From: UBA4093 sp036676455 | Lineage (GTDB): Bacteria; Cyanobacteriota; Sericytochromatia; S15B-MN24; UBA4093 | Direction of reading: 5' to 3' | DNA: 64,000 nt | Assembly: GCA_036676455.1 (NCBI GenBank) | Contig: JAKFCW010000116.1 | Coordinates: 62,001-126,000, forward strand | Part shown: positions 41,019 to 50,791 of the stretch, in pieces | How positions within the stretch are numbered: position 1 is the first letter of the stretch | Layout of the letters: each line of letters begins with the position of its first letter | Made by a program: the position numbers and the translations under genes | The notes under the pieces: model-generated | What the model was told of the DNA's origin: nothing | Databases searched by the model: none | What the model saw: only the letters and a program-made list of their open reading frames with translations

Positions 41019-42719
41019 TTACCCCTTTCCGTGGTCTTCCGGCGTTTGCCGGATAGCAGGCTGCGTGATTGGCGATGGTGGCGATGACGTGAGCGGCAGG
41101 GTGAACCAGAAGGTGGAGCCCATGCCCGGTTCGCTTCGCACTCCGATCCGTCCTCCGTGGGATTCTACCAGAGCTTTGCTGATGCTCAGCCCCAGGCCCG
41201 TCCCTCCCTTGGGCCGGGTGCTGCTCATGTCGAGCTGTCCGAAGCGCCGGAAGATCCGATTCAGGTCTTCCGGCGCGATGCCGGGACCGGTGTCGCTCAC
41301 CTCGACGAGCAACTCCGTTTCGGTCCGCGTGGTCCGCAGGCTGATCGTTCCGCCAGCGGGAGTGAACTTGACGGCATTCCCAAGCAGGTTGGTAAGCACC
41401 TGGACGATGCGCGGTTCATCTACCGCCACGAGGCCGGAGGCGTCGCCCTCGACCCGCAGTTCCTGCCCGTGCTCCCTGGCCAGCGGCCGCATGGACTCCA
41501 TGACCTCCTCGATAATAGGCGAGAAGGGCATCTCCTGGGGAAAGACCTGGAACTTGCCGGCGGCCATGCGGCTCATGTCGAGCAAGTTGTTGACCAGGAG
41601 CAACATGCGATCCGCCCCGCTGAGGATCTTGGCGAGCTGCTGATGCTGGGCTGCGTTGAGGGGGCCGGAGACCTCGTCATCCAGAATACTGGCGAATCCC
41701 ATGATGAAGTTGAGGGGTGTGCGCAGCTCGTGGCTGATCATGGAGAGGAACTCGTCCTTGTAGTGGTCAGCCTTCTGAAGCTGCTGATTGGCGTGCTCCA
41801 GCTCCTCGGTGCGCTGCGCCAGCTGCCGGGTCCGCTCGGCCACCAAGGCCTCCAGATCCTTGAGAAATGCCTGCTCAGCATGCCGTTCGATCTCGAGGCG
41901 GGTCGCTTGCTCGGCGCGGAGGCGCTCCGAGATGTCCCGGATCATGAGGGAGATGCCGACGATCTGGCCGCGCCAGTCGCTGACCGGAGCGAGCGATTGC
42001 TCTACCGGCACCCGCCGACCGTCACGCGTCAGGTGTTCGATCTGGATCAGGAAGTCACCATGGCGCGCAAGGACCTCGCCGATCAACCGGCGGTGCTCGC
42101 TGAGCCACTCGGGTGGCAGGCGATCCTCGAAGCTCCAGCCCGACGGGGTGGCGGCATCGAAGCCGTAAAGCTCCTCGGCCGCTTGGTTCCAGTAGCTGAC
42201 ATGGCCTTTCAAATCCAGGAAGAAGATGGCTTCGTGGGCATGCTGGAGAATGCTCGCAAGGTAGGGGGCGTCGAGGCTACGAGGAGGCGGCTTGGAAGGG
42301 CTGAGGGCCGCGGAAATGCCGCCGGTCTGCTTGAGCGCCTGACGGCGCTCGGTCTGGGCTCGGGCTTGCGCGAGGAGCGTGGGCCAGCGTTCGGGGTGCT
42401 CGGTCGGCAAGAAGGTCCATTGCCCGCCGGCGACTCCCACCAGAATGAGCTTCTGGCGAAGCGACGCGAGCTCGGAAGCCGAGCCGAGGAAGGCAAGTTC
42501 GGCGTAGGGATAATGGGCCCTCAGCTTCTGGATCAGGGGAAGCGGACTGCCCTGGAGAGCGGAGGCGGCGATGAGGACGCCGTGAACCTCGCTGAGCTCG
42601 GGAAGCGCGACGTCGTCCGGCGCCGGGGTGATGAGGGCGTCCGGTCCGGCGGCACCCCGGATCGCGTCCCGCATCGGCGAGGCAGCCGCCAGGACGAGCA
42701 AGGAAAGCGGCGTGCTCAC
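41019..42719 (-). CDS. Soluble PAS histidine kinase with degenerate receiver-like N-terminus
   Basis: 566 aa from a GTG at 42719 that overlaps the acyl-CoA dehydrogenase stop (GTGA). The first 125 residues have a receiver-like order but Ala where the phospho-Asp should be (VHGVLIAASAL). PAS is at about 150-265 (EAIFFLDLKGHVSYWNQAAEELYG), then a coiled coil, HisKA with the His at about 330 (SMISHELRTPLN) and HATPase_c (N-box NLLGNAVKFTP, VSDTGPGI, GTGLGLSISKAL). No membrane span. Its coupling to an acyl-CoA dehydrogenase gene is odd. No cognate regulator is nearby. Confidence 0.9.
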   Translation of the reverse strand: MSTPLSLLVLAAASPMRDAIRGAAGPDALITPAPDDVALPELSEVHGVLIAASALQGSPLPLIQKLRAHYPYAELAFLGSASELASLRQKLILVGVAGGQWTFLPTEHPERWPTLLAQARAQTERRQALKQTGGISAALSPSKPPPRSLDAPYLASILQHAHEAIFFLDLKGHVSYWNQAAEELYGFDAATPSGWSFEDRLPPEWLSEHRRLIGEVLARHGDFLIQIEHLTRDGRRVPVEQSLAPVSDWRGQIVGISLMIRDISERLRAEQATRLEIERHAEQAFLKDLEALVAERTRQLAQRTEELEHANQQLQKADHYKDEFLSMISHELRTPLNFIMGFASILDDEVSGPLNAAQHQQLAKILSGADRMLLLVNNLLDMSRMAAGKFQVFPQEMPFSPIIEEVMESMRPLAREHGQELRVEGDASGLVAVDEPRIVQVLTNLLGNAVKFTPAGGTISLRTTRTETELLVEVSDTGPGIAPEDLNRIFRRFGQLDMSSTRPKGGTGLGLSISKALVESHGGRIGVRSEPGMGSTFWFTLPLTSSPPSPITQPAIRQTPEDHGKG

Positions 42720-43873
42720 GGGCTCAAAATCGGCAGGCCGAGGAGCGACCTGGCCGTCCAGGAGCGCAGGACGTCGGTGGTCGGGGCCATGACCTCGGCC
42801 GCGCGCGCGTCGCGTAGCAAGGTCCAGAGCATGGAGTTCTCGCGGTAGCCGATCCCTCCGACGCAGGTCATCGCCTCGTTCGTGACCTGGATGGCGGTTT
42901 CGGCGGCCGACATCTTGGCGGCACAGACGAGGGTCAGGGCATCGGGCGCATCGAGATCCCCGCGCTCGGCGGCATGAATCAGAAGCAGGCGCGCTTGTTG
43001 CACGGCGGTCCACATGCGGGCGATCCGGTCCTGGATGGCCGGGACCTCGGCCAGGGAACGCCCGGTGCGGGCGTGAACGCGCTCGCGCACGTGGGCGATC
43101 GCGAAGTCCACCGCGCTCTGGGCGACGCCCACGTAGGTGGCGGCCATGCCAATCAGGAAGTAGGGAGCCACCACGTGGAAGATGTACCAGGTCTGATCGC
43201 CTGACTGGCCGAGCAGGTTCCGGACGGGAACGCGAGCACCTTTCAGGCACATGCCGATCGAGGAGTTGCCCCTCATGCCGAGGCCTTGCCATGTCCCTTG
43301 CCAGGCGAGTCCGGGAGTCGTGGCGTCCACGACCAGGCAGTTGAACGCGCCGGGGAGATCCTGTCCATGCTCGGTCATCGTCGAGATCACGTAGGAATCG
43401 GCGTGGCCGCCGTTGGTGACGAAGCTCTTGTGGGCCGTGACCCGGAAGTCGTCGCCGTCGCGCTCGAGGCGCGAGTTCGGCTCGTAGAAGTGCACGCCGG
43501 TTTCGGGCTCGCTGAGGGCCAGGGTGGTGAGGTGAACCCCCCGAGCGATGGGGATCAGGTAGCGCTCGGCCTGATCGTCGGTGACCTTGGCGGCGATGAC
43601 GGCGGATCCGACGACGTGCATGCAGTAGCAAAGGGAAACCGAGGCGGAGATGCGTCCCAGCTCCTCGCCGGCGATCGCCAGGCCGGTCATCCCCATGCCC
43701 AGACCGCCGAAGCGCTCCGGTACGGCCAGACCGAAGAGGCCGGCCTCGGCGAGGGCGCGCATGCTGCGCGCGGGCCACTGATAAGTCTCGACGGCCGGCA
43801 CGTCATCCAGGACCGTCGTTCGGGCCACCTCGGCGAAGCGCCCTCGAAGTTCTGGGAGGCCTGCGGTCGTCAT
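42716..43873 (-). CDS. Acyl-CoA dehydrogenase family protein
   Basis: 385 aa, the normal family length. The N-terminal helical domain includes FGGLGMGMTGLAIAGEELGR. The FAD-contacting middle strand is LALSEPETGVHF, then RVTAHKSFVTNGGHADSYVI. The C-terminal helical bundle ends in CVGGIGYRENSMLWTLLRDARA, where the conserved E of IGY-E may be the catalytic base. It oxidises an acyl-CoA; chain length is not evident. It is the first gene of the unit with the kinase and DUF423. Confidence 0.9.
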   Translation of the reverse strand: MTTAGLPELRGRFAEVARTTVLDDVPAVETYQWPARSMRALAEAGLFGLAVPERFGGLGMGMTGLAIAGEELGRISASVSLCYCMHVVGSAVIAAKVTDDQAERYLIPIARGVHLTTLALSEPETGVHFYEPNSRLERDGDDFRVTAHKSFVTNGGHADSYVISTMTEHGQDLPGAFNCLVVDATTPGLAWQGTWQGLGMRGNSSIGMCLKGARVPVRNLLGQSGDQTWYIFHVVAPYFLIGMAATYVGVAQSAVDFAIAHVRERVHARTGRSLAEVPAIQDRIARMWTAVQQARLLLIHAAERGDLDAPDALTLVCAAKMSAAETAIQVTNEAMTCVGGIGYRENSMLWTLLRDARAAEVMAPTTDVLRSWTARSLLGLPILSP

Positions 43874-44029
43874 GGCTCTTCCTTTCGTTCGCCCCGGCGC
43901 GCCTACAGTTTAGCAAAGCCGTTCCCCATTCGGGGAGGGTCCCTGCCCAGGCATAAGGGCTGCCTGGAGCTTTGGCCTCGCGGGGCGCGCGCCTATACTG
44001 AGGCCGGAATGGCGACAAGGAGGTGCGAG

Positions 44030-44278
44030 ATGGATCGCGACATGTACGGAATCGCCCGGGAAGACGCCGAAAGCCAGCTCAACCGGTTCCTTCATGACAC
44101 GCTGCAAGAGCCCCAGGCGCAGCTCGAGGATCTCTACCTCGAGGACGGGCGCTGGCAGAGCCGGGTACAGGGCAGCCAGCGTGGAATCTCGGCGGTCTTC
44201 CTGCTGGAGCATGACGGAGTGATCGCACCGGGGCACATGACCGAGGATTACCACTTCGACACCCCGAACAAATGGTAG
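44030..44278 (+). CDS. Small hypothetical protein
   Basis: 82 aa from the ATG at 44030, 7 nt after AAGGAGG. It is soluble, acidic and Gln-rich (ESQLNRFLHDTLQEPQAQLEDLYLEDGRWQSRVQG). No motif is known. It is co-directional with the coiled-coil gene 9 bp downstream. A TATACT-like -10 lies at 43994-43999. Confidence 0.65.
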   Translation: MDRDMYGIAREDAESQLNRFLHDTLQEPQAQLEDLYLEDGRWQSRVQGSQRGISAVFLLEHDGVIAPGHMTEDYHFDTPNKW

Positions 44279-44287
44279 GAGGCAGGC

Positions 44288-44683
44288 GTGGCCAGGCCCC
44301 GAAGCGCTCCACGGATATCCCTGCACTTCGTCGAGGACCTGATCGCGCGTCACCTCGAGCTGGAACGCCAGCTCGAGGTGCTTAAAAGCGAGCAGTCCCG
44401 GCTCGACGAGCAGTTGCGCAGCGCCCTCGATCTGAGTCCCGGGAAGCGGGCGGAAACAGAGGAGGGAGAGGCCATGCTGGTTGAGTCGGACGTCATGACG
44501 TACGACCTCGACGCGCTCAGGGAAAGCGTGAGCCCGGAGCTGCTGGAGCGCATGACCACCCGGGTTTTGGACAAGGCGCGGGTGGAGGCGGCGATCGCCA
44601 TGGGCCTGCTCGCACCGGAAGTCGCGGACACCGCCCGCCGGCGAGTCAAGCGCAAGCCCCAGCTTCGCGTCTCCCGGCGCTGA
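44288..44683 (+). CDS. Hypothetical coiled-coil protein
   Basis: 131 aa, GTG start behind TAGGAGG. A heptad helix spans about 13-47 (HFVEDLIARHLELERQLEVL, KSEQSRLDEQLRSAL), followed by a linker and a helical basic C-terminus (RRRVKRKPQLRVSRR). No family recognised. It forms a pair with the small gene upstream and precedes tsaC by 20 bp. Confidence 0.65.
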   Translation: MARPRSAPRISLHFVEDLIARHLELERQLEVLKSEQSRLDEQLRSALDLSPGKRAETEEGEAMLVESDVMTYDLDALRESVSPELLERMTTRVLDKARVEAAIAMGLLAPEVADTARRRVKRKPQLRVSRR

Positions 44684-44703
44684 ACGTCTGCTAGAATGGT
44701 GTC

Positions 44704-45699
44704 ATGACGCAGCTTCACACCGAGCTCCTGGCCGTACGTCCCGACGCTCCCGACGCCGCCGCCCTGGAAAAGGCCGCATCCGTCCTCCGGCGCGGAGGCC
44801 TCGTGGCCCTGCCGACCGAGACCGTCTACGGCCTGGGCGCCAACGCCCTGGACCCACAGGCGGTCTTGCGCATCTTCGTGGCCAAGGACCGGCCTGCCGA
44901 CAACCCCTTGATCGTCCACGTGAACGGGCTTGAGATGGCCCGTTCGCTGGTGGCGGACTGGCCGGAGCTGGCGGATCGGCTGGCCCAGGCCTTCTGGCCG
45001 GGGCCGCTTACCTTGATCCTGCCGAAATCCGAACGGGTGCCGGACGCGGTCACGGCGGGCTTGCCGGCCGTCGCGCTACGCATGCCGGCCCATCCAGTGG
45101 CCCTCGCGCTCATCACCCGCTCCGGGACGCCGATCGCCGCACCGAGCGCCAACCGTTCCGGGCGGCCGTCTCCCACCGACGCCTCCCACGTGCTTACCGA
45201 CATGGACGGCCGCATCGACCTCATCCTGGACGGGGGACCGGCGACGGTAGGGATCGAGTCCACTGTGCTCTCCCTGTTGAGCGATCCCCCGATGGTGCTG
45301 CGGCCGGGAGGCGTCAGCCTCGACCAGTTGCGCGCGCTCGATCCCCGCATCGCTTACGGGGCCGATCACGGCAAGGTCTCTCCCGGCACGCGCTACCGCC
45401 ACTACGCCCCGAAGGCCCCAGTCTCGCGGCTCTCCGGCGCGGCGGAGCTATCGGCCGAAGCTGGCCGCCAGCACTCCGAGGGACGGCGCATCGGCGTGCT
45501 CACGCACCTCCCGCTGATCCTGCCCGAAGGCATGGCCGTCGAGACCTTGCCGGCGGATCCGGATGGCTACGCGGCGGAATTCTACCGGGCCATGCGGGCG
45601 CTAGATGCCCATGGCCTCGACCGGATCTTGCTGCTGGACCCGCCGAGCGGCGGACGCTGGGATGCCGTGCGAGACCGGGTCCTGCGCGCCTCGAGCTAG
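44704..45699 (+). CDS. tsaC: L-threonylcarbamoyladenylate synthase (Sua5-type)
   Basis: 331 aa, the long Sua5 form. YrdC core motifs: LPTETVYGLGANA (about 38-50), KDRPADNPLIVHV and APSANRSGRPSPT. The SUA5 C-terminal domain (about 215-331) begins after PGTRYRHYAPKAPV, a hallmark of the long type. It makes threonylcarbamoyl-AMP from Thr, bicarbonate and ATP, for t6A37 of ANN-decoding tRNAs. It is transcribed alone or with the two genes upstream. Confidence 0.93.
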   Translation: MTQLHTELLAVRPDAPDAAALEKAASVLRRGGLVALPTETVYGLGANALDPQAVLRIFVAKDRPADNPLIVHVNGLEMARSLVADWPELADRLAQAFWPGPLTLILPKSERVPDAVTAGLPAVALRMPAHPVALALITRSGTPIAAPSANRSGRPSPTDASHVLTDMDGRIDLILDGGPATVGIESTVLSLLSDPPMVLRPGGVSLDQLRALDPRIAYGADHGKVSPGTRYRHYAPKAPVSRLSGAAELSAEAGRQHSEGRRIGVLTHLPLILPEGMAVETLPADPDGYAAEFYRAMRALDAHGLDRILLLDPPSGGRWDAVRDRVLRASS

Positions 45700-45771
45700 C
45701 ACATTCCGGGCCGTTCTGCCGCCCGCGGCGCGCGGCCGTGATTCCGGCCTCGCGTCGTGGGCGGATTACGG

Positions 45772-45777
45772 TATAAT
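45772..45777 (+). promoter_or_regulatory. TATAAT -10 element for the gcv operon, with long leader
   Basis: A consensus TATAAT, without a clear -35, lies 160 bp before gcvT. The leader contains a 16-bp palindrome around GTCGAC (45829-45844). No glycine riboswitch is recognisable in it. Confidence 0.45.
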
Positions 45778-45937
45778 GGGACCGATCTGCCCCTGGGACC
45801 CTAGTGCCGTGGCAGTTTCGGAAGGCAACGAGCGTCGACGCTCGCCCCCCACGACGAGGGACGACCCATCGCTCGCTATCTTGAAGAAACGTCGCGGATT
45901 CTAGCGCTTCCCGGCTATTCAAGGATACGGTGATTCA

Positions 45938-47044
<1,107 letters not shown>

Positions 47045-47090
47045 TCTCCGTCGCACCCGCACGCAACACATTTGGAGGAAATTCTTCGCC

Positions 47091-47468
47091 ATGATTCCCC
47101 AGGACCTGAAGTACGCCAAGTCCCACGAGTACGCCCGGATCGCGGGTGACGAAGCGACCATCGGCATCACGGACTACGCGGCCGAGCAGCTCGGAGACGT
47201 GGTCTTCGTCGAGCTTCCCGAGGTCGGCCGCGAGCTGTCGAAGGGCGACTCCTTCGGCGTCGTGGAGTCGGTCAAGGCCGTCTCCGACCTCTATGCCCCC
47301 CTTTCGGGCAAGGTGGTCGCGGTCAACGAGCGCCTCAACGACGAGTCGTCCCTGATCAACGATGACCCGTTCGGCGAGGGCTGGATCATCAAGATCGCTC
47401 CGAGCAACCCTGCTGAGGCCAACGAGATCCTCGACGCCAAGCAGTACGAGGAGCTGATCGGAGGGTAG
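47091..47468 (+). CDS. gcvH: Glycine cleavage H protein (lipoyl carrier)
   Basis: 125 aa, typical. The lipoylated Lys is in GVVESVKAVSDLYAP (Lys about 62). The start has DLKYAKSHEYARIAGDEATIGITDYAAEQLGDVV, the usual beta barrel. It shuttles aminomethyl between P and T proteins. GGAGG lies 12 nt before the ATG. A structured 198-bp spacer separates it from gcvPA. Confidence 0.96.
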   Translation: MIPQDLKYAKSHEYARIAGDEATIGITDYAAEQLGDVVFVELPEVGRELSKGDSFGVVESVKAVSDLYAPLSGKVVAVNERLNDESSLINDDPFGEGWIIKIAPSNPAEANEILDAKQYEELIGG

Positions 47469-47494
47469 AAGGCCGAAGGCCCACACCCTGCCAT

Positions 47495-47649
47495 GTCCCC
47501 CAGCGCCTGCGGCTAACTGCAGGTACGGGGGACTGGCGAAGCCAGGCGAGCGCCAGCGGCTAAAAACCCTGAATCACTGCTCCGAGGTTCCTTGGAACGC
47601 CTTGGCTTCGCCGGCTACCCCCCCTGTAGTCCCCCCGTCGAGGGGGGAC
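47495..47649. repeat. Nested inverted repeats in the gcvH-gcvPA spacer
   Basis: Three stem-loops follow one another: GTCCCCC/GGGGGAC (47495-47501 with 47527-47533) enclosing CCTGC/GCAGG; GGCGAAGCCAGGCG (47535-47548) with a near-complement at 47598-47612; and GTCCCCCC/GGGGGGAC (47629-47649, loop GTCGA) ending 17 nt before gcvPA. No open reading frame is convincing here. Confidence 0.65.
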
Positions 47650-47666
47650 GTGGATAGGTAAGAAAC

Positions 47667-49043
47667 ATGAACTTCAACTACCTGCCCCATACCGACGCCG
47701 ACCGCCAGGAGATGTTCCGGACGATCGGGGTTTCCGATAGTGACGCGCTCTACCACGCCGTCCCGGCCTCGCTGCGGAACTTCCAGCTGGAGATTCCCGA
47801 GGGCCGCAGCGAGTGGGAAGTCCAGCAGCACGTCACCTCCCTGGCTGCCAAGAACCGCTCAACCTCGCAGTTCGCGTCGTTCCTCGGGGCAGGCAGCTAC
47901 CGGCGCTACTTGCCGACGGCGGTGGACTGGATCCTCCACCGCTCGGAGTTCCTGACCGCTTACACCCCCTACCAGCCCGAGGTCAGCCAGGGCACCCTGC
48001 AGGCCATCTTCGAGTTCCAGACGATGATCTGCGAGCTGACCGGCATGGACGTGGCCAACGCCTCCATGTACGACGGCTCCACCGCCACGCCCGAGGCCGC
48101 GTTCATGGCCTGCCGGGTGACCCGGCGCGAGAAGGTCATCGTGGCCTCCACGGTGCACCCCGAGTACCGCGAAGTGCTCGACACCTACGCCAAGGGCCCA
48201 GGCATATCGGTCGTGACGGCTCCTCAGAAGGACGGCAAGATCGACCTCGACGCCCTGAAGGACCTGGTCGACACCCAGACCGCCTGCGTCATCCTCCAGA
48301 TGCCCAACTTCCTGGGTACGCTCGAGGAGGCGCATGCCATCGGCGAGCTGATCCACGCCTCGGGCGGCCTGCTGGTCGTCGTGGCCGACCCCGTCTCGCT
48401 GGGCCTCTTGGAGGCTCCCGGCCGCTACGGCGCGGACATCGTGATCGGCGAGGCCCATCAGCTGGGCAACGGCGCCTCTTTCGGCGGCCCGTACGTCGGC
48501 TTCATGGCCTGCAAGGACAAGTTCGTCCGCCAACTGCCCGGCCGCATCGCCGGTGAGACCAAAGATGTCAACGGCCAGCGGGTCTTCACCCTGACGCTGC
48601 AGACCCGCGAGCAGCACATCCGGCGCGAGAAGGCCACCAGCAACATCTGCACCAACCAGGCGCTCAACGCCCTGGCCTCCACGGTGTACATGACGGTGGT
48701 CGGCAAGCGCGGCCTCTACGAGGTGGCGCATACCAGCCTCCAGCGGGCGCATGCGCTGGCGCGGGCGATCGCCAAGATCCCCGGCTTCGCCGTCCCCTTC
48801 GGCCCCCACTTCAACGAGTTCGTCGTGAAGAGCCCCGTGCCCGTCTCCGAGCTGCTCGATAGCCTGAAGGAGCAGGGCATCCTGGGTGGCGTGGCCCTCG
48901 GCCGCTGGTACCCCGAGCTCGCGGACTGCCTCCTGGTCTCGGTCACCGAGATCAACGATCCTGCCGAGCTGGATGCCTACGCCAAGGCCCTGTCGGCCAT
49001 CGCGACCAAGTCTGCCGAGCGCCCCTCGGCCACCCACGCCTAG
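47667..49043 (+). CDS. gcvPA: Glycine decarboxylase P protein, alpha-type subunit 1
   Basis: 458 aa, the N-terminal half of GcvP as a separate subunit, as in Firmicutes and archaea. It begins MNFNYLPHTDADRQEMFRTIGV and has YTPYQPEVSQGTLQAIFEFQTMICELTGM. The PLP fold lacks the active-site Lys, which is in gcvPB. With gcvPB it decarboxylates glycine and loads the H protein. It overlaps none of its neighbours and is 13 bp before gcvPB. Confidence 0.95.
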   Translation: MNFNYLPHTDADRQEMFRTIGVSDSDALYHAVPASLRNFQLEIPEGRSEWEVQQHVTSLAAKNRSTSQFASFLGAGSYRRYLPTAVDWILHRSEFLTAYTPYQPEVSQGTLQAIFEFQTMICELTGMDVANASMYDGSTATPEAAFMACRVTRREKVIVASTVHPEYREVLDTYAKGPGISVVTAPQKDGKIDLDALKDLVDTQTACVILQMPNFLGTLEEAHAIGELIHASGGLLVVVADPVSLGLLEAPGRYGADIVIGEAHQLGNGASFGGPYVGFMACKDKFVRQLPGRIAGETKDVNGQRVFTLTLQTREQHIRREKATSNICTNQALNALASTVYMTVVGKRGLYEVAHTSLQRAHALARAIAKIPGFAVPFGPHFNEFVVKSPVPVSELLDSLKEQGILGGVALGRWYPELADCLLVSVTEINDPAELDAYAKALSAIATKSAERPSATHA

Positions 49044-49056
49044 GAGGAGACCCGAA

Positions 49057-50508
49057 ATGGAAGCTTTGATCTTCGAAAAGAGCGTGGAAGGCCGTCGCGG
49101 CGTCACCCTTCCCGCATCCGGCGTCGAGGAGCGGCCCCTCTCGGAGCTGCTCCCCTCGGATCTCCTGCGCAAGGAGCTCGCCGAGCTGCCCCAGGTCACC
49201 GAGCTGGATGCCATGAGGCACTTCAACCGCCTCTCCCAGCTCAACTACTCCATCGACACCCAGTTCTACCCCCTGGGCTCGTGCACGATGAAGTACAACC
49301 CCAAGGTCAACGAGATGGCCGCCCGCCTGGACGGCTTCGCGAACCTGCACCCCTACCAGCCCGACGACACCACCCAGGGCGCGCTCGAAATGATGCACAC
49401 CCTCGAGAAGTGGCTGGCGTCGGTCACCGGCATGCACCGGGTCACCCTGCAGCCCGCCGCGGGCGCGCACGGTGAGTTCACCGGCATCCACCTGATCCGC
49501 GCCTACCACGAGTCGCGCGGCGAAGGCCACCGGACCAAGATGCTGGTCCCCAACTCGGCGCACGGCACCAACCCCGCCACGGCGGCGCTGGCCGGCTACG
49601 AGGTGGTCACCGTCGACAGCAACGACCGCGGCATGGTCGACCTCGACTCGCTATCGAGCATGTTGTCGAACGACATCGCGGGCATCATGCTCACCAACCC
49701 CAACACCCTCGGCCTCTTCGAGGAGGACATCCTCGAGATCGCCCAGCTGGTGCACGATGCGGGCGGCTTGCTGTACTACGACGGAGCCAACACCAACGCC
49801 ATCATGGGCACGGTCCGCCCCGGCGACATGGGCTTCGACGTGGTGCACCTGAACCTCCACAAGACCTTCTCGACTCCCCATGGCGGCGGAGGCCCCGGCG
49901 CCGGCCCGGTGGGCGTCTCGAAGGCCCTGGAGCCCTTCCTCCCGACTCCGACCGTCGAGTTCGCGGACGGCCAGTACTTCCTGAATTTCGATCGGCCCCA
50001 GACGATCGGCCGGGTCCGGGCGTTCTACGGCAACTTCGGGGTGCTGGTGCGGGCCTACACCTACATCGCCAGCATGGGCCGCGACGGCCTGACCCAGGCG
50101 AGCAAGGACGCGGTCCTCAACGCCAACTACCTCAAGGCCCGCCTGCAGGACCTCTACGAGGTGCCGCACCAGCAGCACTGCATGCACGAGTTCGTCATCT
50201 CGGGCGATCGCCAGAAGGAACAGGGCGCCAACACCCTGGCCATGGCCAAGCGCCTCCTGGACTTCGGCTACCACGCCCCGACGATCTACTTCCCGCTGAT
50301 CGTTCACGAGGCGATGATGATCGAGCCCACCGAGACCGAGAGCAAGGACACGCTCGACGGCTTCGTGGAGGCCATGCGGAAAATCGCCGAGGAAGTGAAG
50401 ACCAACCCCGAGTGGGTCAACTCGGCGCCACATGACACCCCGGTGGGACGGGTCGACGAGACCACCGCCGCGCGCAAGCCGGTCCTGCGCTGGCATAAAG
50501 CGGACTAG
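49057..50508 (+). CDS. gcvPB: Glycine decarboxylase P protein, subunit 2
   Basis: 483 aa from the ATG at 49057 behind AGGAGGAG. The PLP-binding Lys is at about 269 in HLNLHKTFSTPHGGGGPG. Early segments SQLNYSIDTQFYPLGSCTMKYNPK and QPAAGAHGEFTGI are typical. It completes the P protein with gcvPA. The last gene of the operon, ended by the hairpin at 50522. Confidence 0.96.
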   Translation: MEALIFEKSVEGRRGVTLPASGVEERPLSELLPSDLLRKELAELPQVTELDAMRHFNRLSQLNYSIDTQFYPLGSCTMKYNPKVNEMAARLDGFANLHPYQPDDTTQGALEMMHTLEKWLASVTGMHRVTLQPAAGAHGEFTGIHLIRAYHESRGEGHRTKMLVPNSAHGTNPATAALAGYEVVTVDSNDRGMVDLDSLSSMLSNDIAGIMLTNPNTLGLFEEDILEIAQLVHDAGGLLYYDGANTNAIMGTVRPGDMGFDVVHLNLHKTFSTPHGGGGPGAGPVGVSKALEPFLPTPTVEFADGQYFLNFDRPQTIGRVRAFYGNFGVLVRAYTYIASMGRDGLTQASKDAVLNANYLKARLQDLYEVPHQQHCMHEFVISGDRQKEQGANTLAMAKRLLDFGYHAPTIYFPLIVHEAMMIEPTETESKDTLDGFVEAMRKIAEEVKTNPEWVNSAPHDTPVGRVDETTAARKPVLRWHKAD

Positions 50509-50521
50509 CACCGAAACGCGA

Positions 50522-50558
50522 AAAGGCCGCCCCGAGCAACTGGCTCGGGGCGGCCTTT
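50522..50558 (+). terminator. Intrinsic terminator of the gcv operon
   Basis: AAAGGCCGCCCCGAGC (50522-50537) and its exact complement at 50543-50558, loop of five, ending in TTTCCC. A 16-bp perfect stem. Confidence 0.85.
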
Positions 50559-50619
50559 CCCTTCTCCGACCCGTTCACGCCGACAACCTGGCGCCAACCT
50601 GACGAAAACCTCACTAAGC

Positions 50620-50791
50620 TCACAAAAAGCTTATGCCGAAAACGCTTAACTCCCTTGCCAAGGCGTCGATGTTGATATTTGTAACATCAGTAGTTTTCCG
50701 ATCCATTCTGTTAACTTCCATCACGCCGTTACCGCCCTCCACCGGAGGTAAGCTCCTCCGGTCCACTCGCAGCAAGGAAGAAATCACGCGC
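50620..50791 (+). promoter_or_regulatory. AT-rich leader of the PDG-repeat lipoprotein with hairpin
   Basis: After the gcv terminator the sequence turns AT-rich (TTGATATTTGTAACATC near 50671) with repeated TTAAC/GTTAA. A perfect hairpin ACCGGAGG/CCTCCGGT (50741-50748 with 50755-50762) lies 30 nt before the start codon. No coding frame is convincing in it. Confidence 0.5.

Noticed and set aside
45778..45937. Glycine riboswitch in the gcvT leader
   Set aside because: The conserved glycine-aptamer core is not visible, only an unrelated palindrome.
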